In this document: in pieces, positions 1 through 12,045 of the stretch
Numbering within the stretch: the first letter of the stretch is position 1
Layout: each line of letters begins with the position of its first letter
NCBI GenBank assembly: GCA_023159155.1
Contig: JAJNNX010000077.1
Location: 100,916-164,915 of the forward strand
Source of the DNA: Ustulina deusta
Taxonomy: Eukaryota; Ascomycota; Sordariomycetes; Xylariales; Xylariaceae
Direction: 5' to 3'
Length of the DNA: 64,000 nt
Notes under the pieces: model-generated
What the model saw: the letters and a program-made list of their open reading frames with translations, nothing else
What the model was told of the DNA's origin: nothing
Database searches by the model: none
Made by a program: the position numbers and the translations under genes

Positions 1-3000
1 TTTTTAAACAATTTAATATTATAACTTTTTATTTTTTTTATATATTTTTAACTAAAAATAATAATTAAATTTATTAAAATAAAAAGTTATTATTTGCTTT
101 TTATAATTAGTTAGTATAAAATAGGGTTTTTATTTTATAAAAATTAAACAAATCAAAAATATAGCTAAATTTTTGTTTTTTTAAAATTTTAAAAGATCTA
201 ATTAACTAGAAGTTTAATCTAATAATTAATATTTATATTACAAAGTTTAGTTTTTTTTTAAAAACTTTATTTTTTATTTTAAAATTTATTAAGCATTTTT
301 TTTTATTAATTTATAGCTTATATTGCTTTTATATAAAAGTTGCTATATTATATATTATTTTTTAAATGTTTTAGGTTTAATAAACTAGTTTAAGCGTTTA
401 TTGCTTAATATTAAAATTTATAATAGTTTTGCTAATATTTACTATTAAAAAGTTTTATATTTGAATTTTTATTGCTATTTTTAGTAATAATATATTAATT
501 AATAAATATTATAAAAAATTATATATAAAATTTAAAATAAAAAAATAAATATTTTAATTGTTTTAATATTTATTAATATAAAAATAAAGTTATTAGTCTA
601 GTTTTTAATTAATTAATTTTATTATTTTTTAAGTTTAAAAATAGTAAATATTATTAAAATAGTGCTTAATACTTATAAAACTATTAATTATTATTATAAA
701 TTTAAAAATAAATAGTTGTATATTATTTAATATTTTTATTATTTATTATTATATATTGCTATATTATAATTAATATAAATAATAAATAAATAAAATTAAA
801 AGTTTTATTTTATAATATTTTTTTTTTTTTATAATTATAATAATTATATATATATTATTTATAATTATGTTTTAAATAAAACTAATAATATTTTTGTTTT
901 AATATTTTAATATATAATAATTAAAAATATATAAACTTTTTAAATTAAAGCTATATAAAAAAAAAGATTTTTATGTAAAATAATTTTAAGTATATATAGT
1001 TTTTTATTTTTATTTTTTAGATCTTATAGCTAGTTTTTTTGTTTAATTAAGTTTATTAGATTAGCTTTTTAAAAAATATTAAATAAAAAGTTTATAATTA
1101 ATATAAGACTTAATATTTTATTAAGTAGGACTAATACTATTATTTTTTTTTTGTTTTTTTAGTTTTAATTATAAAAAATTTAGCTATTTTTTTAAATAAA
1201 ATATTAGCTATTATTTTTTTTTGTTCTAATTAATATTAAAAAATAATATTAAAGTTTAATAAAAAGTTAGGTTAATATATTTATTATATTAATAAAATTT
1301 ATTTATTTAAAAAATATAATAAAGCTTAATAATTAATTATTATAAATAATTTATTTTTAAAAAGCTTTAAGTAATAATATTTTAAAATTTATATTATTAT
1401 TAAAAGTTTATAGTTTTAAATTAAGTAAGTTTGTTTAGTTAATATTATTATTTTAAAAAAATATTTTATAAGTTTTTAAGTTATATTTCTTTATTATTAT
1501 TAAATAATTTCTTTTATTATATTATATAAAATATTTGTTTTTATTTATATTAATTAGCTAGGCTTAAAAAAAGCTAAAATAAATACTTTATATATTAGTA
1601 GTTTTATATATTTAAAAATTTATTTTTATTTTAGTTCTATTATAAATAGCTTATTTTTTTTTAGTAATTAATTTAAAAAAATAATAATTTTACTAATATA
1701 ATAAGTAAATATATAAATATAATTATAAAGCTTAAAAAATAACTAGATTAATTTAATATTTTTAAAATTATTAAAGTTTTAATTTAAAATTGCTTAAATT
1801 TTTATAAGATTAATTTTAATTTTAATTTTAGCTTTTATAACTATTTTTAAATAATTAATAATAAATATATTAAAACAAAATTTTCTAATATTTTTTTAAT
1901 ATTTAGTTTAATATAAATAATAAATTATTTTTTTATAATAGGTTAAATATTATCTTTTAGTTTTAAAATAAATTAAAATATTATTTATATAAACATTTAT
2001 AAATTTATTTAAAAATTTTTAGATTTATATATTAATAAAAACTTACTACTAAGCAGGTTTTATTTTTAAACTAAATAATAAAACTTTTTTTTAAATAAAA
2101 TAAACTATATAAATATTTAATATTAATAAGTCCTAAAAAATTTTTTATTATTATTAAGTTCTAGTATTATATTAAATTTTAGTTATAATAAAAGTAAAGT
2201 TTTAGATTTTTTTTTAAAAAAAAATCTTTTTAAATATAATAGCTAAAAAACTAAAAAGCTTTGCATTAATTTTATATATTTAAAAGTTTTTTATAGTATT
2301 ATTTAGTTAATTTAAATTTATTTTTTTAATAAAATATTAATTATTTTTAAGTTTTTTTTTAAATAGTTTAATATAATTATTTTTAATTATTATAAATTTA
2401 ATTATAATAAACTTTTTTAAAGTTTTTTTAGATAGTTATTTTTATTTATTTTAATAAAAATAATTCTAAAAATTTTATATAATTTTTTTAATAGTAGCTT
2501 AGTTTTTTTTTTTTTTTTAAATTATTATATAGATTTTTTTTGTTTTAGGTTTAAAAGTTTTAAGTTTTTTTTAAGTTTTTTAGTTTTAGTTATTTTTAAA
2601 AAATTGTTTTAATATTTAATAATATTTTTTAACGCTTAATTATATTAATTAATATTTTATTATATTTTTAAGTTTATATTTTATTATTTATAGCTAAAAA
2701 GTTTAAATATAATTATTAATAAAAATTAAACTAATAAAAATTAATTATTTAATTAAATTAATTATTATTTTTAGGTTTTTATTAAACTATTTTATTTTAT
2801 TAATAATTTAATATTAATAATAATATTATAATTAAAATTAATAATTTAAAATATTTAGTTTTTAAATTATTAATTATTAATTTTTATAATATATATTAAA
2901 TATTTATAAATTTTATTAATTATTTTGCTTTAATAGTTATAAAATTTTTAAAGTTTAGCTTAATAAACTATTTTTATTTTTAATTATTACTTAATTATTA

Positions 3001-6000
3001 AAAAAATATAAACTTTAGTATTATATAAAATTTTTATTTTTATTTTAATATTATTAATTTATAATTAACTAAATATTTTAAAAATAATTAATTTATTTTA
3101 GTTATATATTTTAATTAAAATAAATAAAAAAACTAATAAAAAAACTTTTATTAGTTTTATTTATTTTTTAAGTTAAATAAATTATTAAAATTATTTTTGT
3201 TATAAATTTTTTTTATTAGTTAAACATTTAAATTTTTAAATTTTTAGTTAAAATAATTAATTAATAAGTCCTTTTTTTATTATAAATAAAATAGATCTCA
3301 TTATTTTAATAGGCTTTTTTTTTTTATAATTAGCGTTTATTTTAATTATTTTAAAATAAATATTTTAAAACTTTTAAAGTTAGCTAAAAATTAACAAATA
3401 AGTTTGCTAAAAACTTAATTATTTAAATTAGATTTTTGTTTAGTTAAACTAATAAGTTTAATTTATTAATAGTTTTTATAAGCTTGTTTAATATTGTATA
3501 TTAATTTAATAATTTTATTAATAAATAATTTATAAAAAATATTTAAATTTATATAAAAATAGTTTTATAATTTATATTTTTATTATAATTTACCAAATTA
3601 ATATTTTTAAGCTAAACTATTAAATATAAAAATAAACTTATTAATATTTTTATTAGTTTTATATATATAAACTTAGAATATTTTATAAATAATAATTATT
3701 TAATTAAAATTATAATAAATTATTAATAAAGCTTAAATTATTTTAGTAATATTATTAAATAGTTTTTTAGTTAAATAAAAATATATTTTTATTAATTTTT
3801 TAGTATATTTTTTTAATTAGTTTATAATATATTAAAATTAGCTATTTTTAGTTTAAAACATAGTAATATTTTTATTTAGTTTTTTTATTAGCTTATAAAC
3901 TTAATTATTAAATAAAGTTTTATTTTTTATAAATTTACTAAGATTAGTTTTTTATATTTTAGCTTTTTTAATATAAATAAAGTTTAAAACATTAAAAAAT
4001 AAACTAATAAAACTAAAAAATTTAAAATTAATACTTTTAAATATATTTTTTATTATTAAATTATAATTATTTTTTAAAAGTATTAAAATAAACGTATTAA
4101 AAAATTAACGCTTTATTTTTTTAATTTATTAAAAAAGTTCTATTAAAACTAATATAAAATTATGAACTTATTTAGCTATAACATTTATTAATATATTTTT
4201 AAATATATTATTTATTTTAAATTGTTTTAGTTCTAGTTTAAATTTTAGGTTTTTAAGTTTTAATTTTTAATTTTTTTTAGATTTTTTTTTAAGTATTAGT
4301 TCGCTTAAAATGTTTATAAAAAAAAATTTTTTAAATGATTTAATAATAAAAAACTAGCTATATTTAAAAGTTAAAATTATTTTAATTATTTAAAAACTAA
4401 AATTAAAATAAAAATATTTAAAGTTAAGTTTTTTATAAATTATTAGTTTTTAAATAATATAAAAATTAAAAGTTTTATTAAAGTTTTATTAAAGTTAGGT
4501 TTATATTATAAAATATATAATTTTTTATATTAAATATATAACTAAAAAAAAAAGTTTATTTATTTTATTGCTATATAGGTCTAGAGTTTTTGCAGGTCTT
4601 GCTAAGACTATACTAACTATTATAGTAATAATATTATTAAAAAACTAAAATCTTTTATTAGTTAACTAATTATTAATACTTAAGAGCTAATATAAATATT
4701 TATATTTCGATTTTTTAATTTAGCTATTAAAACTTTAAAAAATATTCTAAAAGATTTATTATTATATTTTTTATATTAATATATTTTAATTAAAGTCTTT
4801 TTTTTTAAAATCTATATATATTTTATAGCTTATTATTTTTATAGTAGTACTTTAATTTTATAATTATTATATACTTTTAATTTTTGTTTATAAAATATTT
4901 TATTATATTATTAATATATTTTTTTAAAATTTTAATTATTAATTAATTATATTAATTATTAAAAAAGCTTTTAATGTTTATAATAAATATAATATATATG
5001 GGATACTTTTTTATTGCTATGTTTATATAGTTAGAAATAAATATAACTTTTATTTTATTAGTATTTTTATTAAAATATAGTTGTTTTTTATATAATAAAA
5101 AAATATTAAGTTTAGATTCAAAATATTAAAATCTTAATATATTATTTTTAAAGGCTAAAAAGCTAGGTTAGTTAATTTTTTTATTAAAGCAAGCTTAAAT
5201 ATAGCAAGCAAAACAAGCTAAAATATTATAGAGCTACTTAAATAAATAGCTAAAGTTTTTATAAAAAGCTAAAATAAACTAATTAATTAGTAAAAATATA
5301 AAAAGTATTAAAATAGTTATTTTTTAAAGCATAAAAAACCTAAAAATTAAACAAAGTTCAAATTTATAATAAAATAACTAAAAAGAAAAAGTAAAAATAA
5401 AAAAAACTACTTAATTAAAATATAAAACTACATAATTTTTATTTTTTAAGTTTAGTTTTATTATATTTTTAATATTTTGGTTAGTTTTTATTTTAAGTAT
5501 TAAAAATCTAGGTTAAAAAATGCTATATTTATAAACCATAATAACTAAAGCAATATAATATAATAAATTAATAAAAAAAGCTAGTTTTTTAAACATATAA
5601 AATTAAAAATAATTATAACTACTACTACTTAATTTAAATAATTATAATATTTTTTTTTATTACTTTTCAGTTCTAGTAATTCTTTTATGAAAGTTTTTAT
5701 AGTAAGCTTAAGCTTTAAACAAATTAAAAATAAAGCTTATTTATAATATTCTTTTTGTTTTTTTTTTTAACTTTAATTTTAATACTTTTTTAATAAATTT
5801 TCTAATAAGCTAGTTAAAAAAATATATTATATAGATTATTTTTCTAGTTTATTTGCTAGTTATTTTTACTAACTTATTAAAAAAAAACTAAATATTATAA
5901 AAAAGTTTTTTAATATTAAATTTTTACTAAGCTTTTTAATTTTTTATATTATTGTTAAATTTATAAAAAAGGCAGTAATAATTTTAAATAATAAATATAT

Positions 6001-9000
6001 AATTTATATATGTTTTATTTTTTTATTTTATAATTAATTAATAAATAAAATATAGCTTAATATAATAAATAAAATTAGATTTAATAAAAAGCTTTTTATA
6101 TTACTAATATAAAATAGTTTGTTAAATATTAAATAACTAAATAAAAAAAGCAATAAAGTATTACTAATTAGTTAAGAACTAAAAAAAAAATTTTTTTAAA
6201 AAAACTTTGTTTTAGCTTTAATAAATAATAGCTTAAACTAAAGCTTTATTTTTTTTTCTATAATTATTTTAAGTACTAAAATAACTTTTTTATAAGTATA
6301 GTTTTTTTAAAAAATTGCTATATTAGATTTGTTTGAAAATATTGAATAAAAATTAAACTAAAAAATCTTTATTAAATAAAAACTAAGTACTAATTTTTAT
6401 TATTTTTTAATAAAGCAGAATATAATAGATTTTATAATAAGTTTTATTAATTGTTTAAGTTTTATTTTTTTTATTTTTTTATCAATTTACTTTTTTAGCT
6501 AAAGTTATTATTTATAATAATTGCTATATTTTTTTTATAAAGTTCTAGTATATTATAAATAATAAAAAGTAGTGTGTATTTATATTTATAAAATTATAAT
6601 AAAAATAAAAATAAATAAATAAATAATAAGCTAGAATAAAGCAGTTAAAGCTAAAAGTATAAGTTAGCTAAAATAAGTTAATAAATAAAGTATTAATATA
6701 TAAATTCTTTTTAAAAAAAATTAATATATTAGCAAAACTTTTTTATAAATATTTAAATAAATTATTATTATACTAGTAGATCTATACTATTATAACTTTT
6801 TTTAAAATAATAAATTTAATAACTTATGTTTAAAAATTATATAAGTAATAAAAACTTTTTTAATTAATAGTTTATTTTTTATATTTATATTTATTAACCT
6901 TTTTATTTTTTTTAATTATTTATAATATTTATATATGTTTATTTTATTTATTTATTAGTATTAATATTATTAAATATACTTAATTATAAATTTTTTTTTT
7001 TATATTATAACTTTTTATAATAATATTAGAATGTTTGCTAGCAAGCTATTTAATATATTAGCTTATAATTTTTAAATATTTATTAAAAATATTTATAAAT
7101 ATTATTTAAACTAAAAAAAAAAGATATAATTATATAAAAAAAATTTATTATTAAATATATTAAAACTTTTTTTTAAAATATTAAATTATTTGAGCTTTTA
7201 GTAAAATATTTATTTTAATACTTAATAAGCAATAAAAATAAAAATAAAAATAATATAGTTATATAGTGCTTTAATATAAAGCTTAAAAACTTTTTAAAAT
7301 ATATATATTTTTTTTAAATTAATATAACATTTAAAATTTTTAATTAAAAACTAAATAATTTAAACTATTAAATAATTATTAAAAATAAATTTTAATATAA
7401 ATATTATTAAAGATTTAATTTTTATATTTATTTTTAGTTTAAATTTTAATCCTAAATATTTAAATATATATAAAATATTATATAGCTTTATATTTTTAAT
7501 AAATTAAATATTTTAAAGCTATTTAAAGTTTATATAATTTTTTTATTAATATAATAAAAATAAAAAATAAAATAGTAGTTTTATAGCTTTAGTTTTAATA
7601 GTTAAAATAATATAGTATTTTTTTACTACTAAGTTTTGCTTAAATAATAAATAAAAAGTATTTAATATAAAATTTATAACATATAAAAACTTAATAATAT
7701 ATTATGAAAACTATAATATATAAAAAATTATTTAATTATTAATATAAATATTTTGTTTAATTAATAAATATTTAAAAGTTTTTAAACTTTAAGTTAAGCG
7801 TTTATATAACCCGGAATAATAAGCTAGTTTTACTTAAAATATAAAATTATACTAAATAAAACATTTAAACTAAGCAGTTTTTTAATTATTATATATAATA
7901 TTAATAATTTTTTTAAAGCTTTAAATATATATATATTTTTTACCTAATAAATATTTAAAGTATATACTATATAAAAATAATTATTTTATTTAAATAACTA
8001 AAACTTAAATATTTATAAACTATTATTATTTTAATAAAAAAAAATAACTAAAAATAAAAACTTTATATTATATATTTAAAAAATATATTAATTAAGCTTT
8101 AAAAAAAATAATAGTTTAATAAAAATAAAAATAAACCTTTTTTAAAGTTTTATAATATTAATTAAACCTAAAATATATAAATAAATTTAAGCTTTTCATT
8201 TCTACTTATAAAAAAATATATTAATAATAATTATGAAATTATTATTTTAATTAATATTATTACTTATATTGCTTATTTTTTTAATTTAGTACCGAAAAGT
8301 TCTAAAAATATTTAAAAAATAAGCTAATAATTATTATTAGTCTAAACTTGCTATATTAATCAAATAGCTCTTTTTTATTCAATTATTAATATATAAAGAA
8401 TTATTTAATTAAATAAAATTATATATTATTATATAATATAACATACATTTAATAAATTTAATAAACAATTATATTAGCTTAAAATTAATAAGTAGCTCTA
8501 AACATTTATTTTAAAACATAAAAGCAAAAAATATTAGCAAAATAAATATAAAAGCTTTTTTATTATAAAACATTAATAATAACTTTTTTAATATATAATT
8601 TAAAAAAAATTATAATTAAATATTAGTTAAGCAATATAAAATAATTAGTAAGTTTAATTTTATATTTTATTATAGTTTAAGTTTATTTTTAATTTTTAAA
8701 TCTTAAAAAAAAATTTAAAATTATATAAGCTTTTTAAATTGCTAGCAATTATTTTTTTATTAAAAAATCTTATTATAAATAATATAAAAAGTCCTTAAAA
8801 AAAGTATATAATTAATAATACTTTTTATAATATATTATCTTTTATATTTTTAAAATAGTTTTTAAAAAAAAAGTATATAATTTTAAAAATAATAAGTATT
8901 AGTTATTATATAAATAACCTAGTAAAAAATAAAAACAATTAAAAAAAAAGCTAATATTTATATACCTTAATAAATAAATAAAATAAAATTAGTATAATAA

Positions 9001-9380
9001 AAATATTAAAGCACTAAAAAAAGTTAAAACTAAAAAAAAATAAACTAGTTTAATAAAACTAAATAATTATAATAAAAGATTTAAATACTAAAAAGTAAAA
9101 AATAAAGTATATATACTATTATAATTACTATTTATTTTTTGTTTAATTAAGTTAAAAATAAAAATATTTATATTTTAACTAGAAAAAATTAAAGTAGTAT
9201 AATTAGATTATATAAGTAATTATTTATTTAAGTTATATAGTAACTATGCTAATAAAAAAAAATTAAAACATTATAAGAAATATTTTTAATAATAGCTAGT
9301 AAACTATTATTAAAGCATATATAAATTAATAAAAATTAATTTTTTAATATTTAGTATGCTTAATTAATAGATTTTCTTCG
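1..9380. repeat. AT-rich, gene-free block (RIP-degraded repeat DNA)
   Basis: The composition is extreme: the first 60 bases hold only three G/C and the next 60 only five, and this continues to about 9,380. No reading frame over 60 codons survives, because TAA and TAG occur in every frame. The remaining C and G sit mostly in AGCT, GCT and ACTA contexts, while CpA and TpG are scarce, as expected after exhaustive CpA-to-TpA mutation on both strands. This is what RIP does to old transposons. I could not recognise an element, LTR pair or terminal inverted repeat here. A centromere-like or other AT isochore is possible, but the matching block on the right edge is clearly a mutated retrotransposon. 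Confidence 0.85.
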
Positions 9381-9420
9381 AAATAATAATAACTACTATA
9401 TTGGGACCATCTATGAGTAG

Positions 9421-9800
9421 TTATTTATAGGTGTCCACTTCATTATAGAATATGTAGTCTTTCTGTTCGAAGACTAGGCCTTCTGATGTTAGCCGTATGA
9501 CGTCCTTACTGAATAGAATCTCGACTGGACACAGCGGTATCCATCGATCATGATGTGCTGCACCATTTCCGTATTTTTTGGTGGATTCTAAGAACAGAAT
9601 TTCAAGAGGTATGGTTTCCAACTTGAAAATTATTGATCTCATCCGCTCTGGTGCTTCAGTATTCTGTGAAATGAAGTCGGCATGAAAGCCGGCAAGATTT
9701 GCAACAATTTTGAACAGGTCCTCGGACTCCGTAGTGCTGCGTGATTAAAGGGCATGCCATGCCTCACGGAACTTCTCCTCCTAGTCAAGTATTGCTTCAG
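9421..9800 (-). pseudogene. HET-type incompatibility protein, C-terminal remnant
   Basis: One minus-strand frame reads continuously through two stops. It contains the pattern usual in the C-terminal half of fungal HET proteins: an aromatic-rich AWHAL, then STTESEDLFKIVANLAGF, then APERMRSIIFKLETIPLEIL, then a DRWIPL-like motif. The stops are a TAG at 9781-9783, where the family often has Trp, and a TAA at 9745-9747, probably once Gln. Both fit a CpA-to-TpA change. No N-terminal HET domain is visible. HET proteins trigger cell death on meeting non-self; this copy cannot be functional. It lies directly against the AT-rich block. The family call rests on motif memory, not alignment. Confidence 0.5.
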
Positions 9801-9951
9801 TACTAGCCAGGGAATACGAGCCATCGCTCCCAGCGACGTGCCTGCGCCTATTGAAAAGCGGACACTTCTGACTACTTCGTAATGCAGAAAACCTCCGACC
9901 ATAGTATTATTGGTAGTTAATACCTTAGCATTCCGATGTGAACTACTCCAT

Positions 9952-10770
9952 CTATTCTGCAACATCAACGCCATCTACAACTGCGACAGGCTCCTGAACA
10001 GTGCGAATCCTAAAGTTCAAAGAAACCCAGTCTTCCCGTTCCACAGAAAGCCCGTATTCGTGAACTGGGTCAACGCCACTACGATCGTGGCAGTCGTCCA
10101 AGCTCTGCATCTCCAGCGATGCGAAAGAAGTTGGTTTGCTGGTGAGGATCGATTTGATTGTATCCTCGCAGCTCGATAAGCCTCGTTGCACAAGCTCTGG
10201 CGGAACCACTAATAGCCGAAACTTTCTTGTCAATTCTCCCGTATAGCCCTCGGCCAGATCCCGCCGAGGTACCACGCTGTAGCTTGCGCTCTGTATGTTT
10301 TTGACCTGGCCAAGGGGACCCAAGTTATAGATGTGGATGTAAAGATCCACGGTTCCTGTATTTTCAATAGTCAGAGATAGCTTGGACCCATTTGTGGCGT
10401 TGATCATGGTCCCGGGCAGGACTCTATTCCCGGCCTGGTCTGTTATCGAAACCCGGTATCATCCTTCGAAGGGGACATCGCCCGATTTGTTAGCCAAATC
10501 TCTAACGAGTTGGTACTTAGCCAGCCGCTCGGCGATATCGAGCACCCGGCTTGGGCTCATCACCAAATTTTCACTGCCCATACTAGTCGACGTGCATTCG
10601 GTCTCTTGGCCGGACATGTTGTCCCTAATTCGGTAGATACCACTGCTCTCGTCTGCAAATATGCGAAAGGCAAACGGATCAAGCCTTTTAGAGCTGATGT
10701 CTTGGGGCAGTCTAATTGCACCCGGACAAAATCGGCCTACCAAGCGCAGTAAGGCAGCAATCCGTCATGT
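9952..10770 (-). pseudogene. Caspase-like protein, C-terminal domain only
   Basis: A single minus-strand frame runs from about 10,770 to the stop at 9,952. It matches the C-terminal region that follows the p20 domain in many fungal caspase-family proteins: a VLDIAERLAKYQLVRDLANKS stretch, then LTIENTGTVDLYIHIYNLGP, a VVPPELVQRGLSSCEDTIK segment, a TSKPTSF motif and a WVSLNFRIRT end. The frame is broken by one in-frame TGA at 10459-10461. The 5' end is also missing: a stop lies just upstream of the first recognisable residues and no p20 domain is found before it. The DUF6594 gene starts head-to-head only about 30-70 bp away. The best reading is a truncated, inactivated gene. Similarity to the p20 gene at 18.1 kb is of family only. 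Confidence 0.65.
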
Positions 10771-10842
10771 ATGTACTACAGCACCGGCTAATAAAATATA
10801 GTCGAAGATTACACGACTGGATGTCCCCAACTTTGTGCTCTT

Positions 10843-11763
10843 ATGGAAGCACATGACGGTTTCATGATGTGTCGAAGTTTCCACCGGCTGCGTGCAAGAG
10901 TGTTACTTCTGAAGCAAGATAAGCTTACTTGTCTCGAGTCACAGTTGGACCAGATAGACCAGGATGAGCCGCTGCCCCTTTTCTTGGGGAAAAGTCGAGG
11001 CGACACAAACTCTGAGCGCAAATCTGTTCTATCTCAGATAGAGTCCGCTATAGCAGACTACGGTATGTTGGTGATGTACAGCATCAATTCGCGTCTAATG
11101 ATAAACAGACTCCTTTATCGAGAGAACTCACCAGGTCCTTAGCTTGAGCCCCGCAAGTCCGAGGGATAACGCCAGCCTCACAAATTGGTTAAACGGGACC
11201 AATTGTGTGAGTAGGCAAGAAACAGAATATTTATGTTACAAAGAAGACCTGATCAGTCTAACTGGCCCCGGAGACAGGGCCACCTCTCAGCTAGAAGTTT
11301 GGATAGAGGACAAGTTCATTGATTACTATCCGCGGTTTCGTACGGTAATTATAGCATGGATGATCAGGCTTTGTTGTTTTATACTGATAAACCCGCAGCT
11401 GCCGTCTCATAACTTCTCCACTGACGCGAACGTGTTCATCTACTCCGGGTCATTAATTAAACGCACAGCAAAAATCTTCCTACTATTGCTTATCAGTTTC
11501 CTTTTACTCTTACCTGTCTCAGTATTTACCACGACTACCAGCATGGTAGCTCGATTGTTTATCATCATACTTTCCACCGCTTTGTATCTCATCATCCTGT
11601 CCGCCTTAACGAAAGCTCGGACATTTGAACTGATCCTAGCTGGAGAAACGTGAGTCTAACGCATTGAATTTAATTTTCTCTATGAATGAGCGCTTACTGG
11701 CAGTGTTTTGGCAGATTTACCACTATTCTTGTCGTCTTCGTTTCTGGCCAAGGGAATAGTTGA
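10843..11763 (+). CDS. DUF6594 membrane protein (3 exons)
   Basis: Exons 10843-11062, 11109-11649 and 11715-11763 join in frame to give 269 residues. The introns are 46 and 65 bp with GTATGT...CAG and GTGAGT...CAG. The N-terminal part has the DUF6594 coiled segment (FHRLRARVLLLKQDKLTCLE, then a DQIDQDE acidic patch). The splice restores a YDSFIERTHQVLSLSPASPR junction and an NWLNG motif. The C-terminus has two hydrophobic spans (about residues 190-235) and ends in an ILVVFV segment. The frame stays open upstream of the chosen ATG to about 10,795 and still looks like the domain (a GCPQLCALM motif), so the true first exon may be missing or further upstream. Function is unknown; the family is fungal-specific and membrane-bound. 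No stops or frameshifts are seen, unlike both flanking genes. Confidence 0.65.
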
Positions 11764-12045
11764 AGATATTTTGTCCTATCTTCCCATGGATTATATGGTA
11801 GAATATATCAATCAGCTAACCCCTTTTCATAGACTTATATAGCCAAATGAGAGTACACAGGAGGGCCATTACCCTCACTCACTAGCGCCACTTCATGACT
11901 CACGCTTTTTGATTACTGTCATAGAAACTGATTTATTTGTGTGGGGGTCGTGCGAATGGAAGTCTTAAACACAGTTCACGACTCTATTCTTTGGTACGGA
12001 CCACCTTTAGGTACTATGTGATATATTGAACAAATGTAAAGCTCC

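Noticed and set aside
1..9380. Search for LTRs, terminal inverted repeats or CRISPR-like arrays in the left AT block
   Set aside because: Many short AT-rich similarities occur by chance at this composition; nothing with target duplication or regular spacing could be supported by eye.
10769..10801. 33-bp GTATGT...TAG intron that might supply a first exon for the DUF6594 gene
   Set aside because: Too short for a fungal intron, and the upstream frame hits a stop without an ATG.
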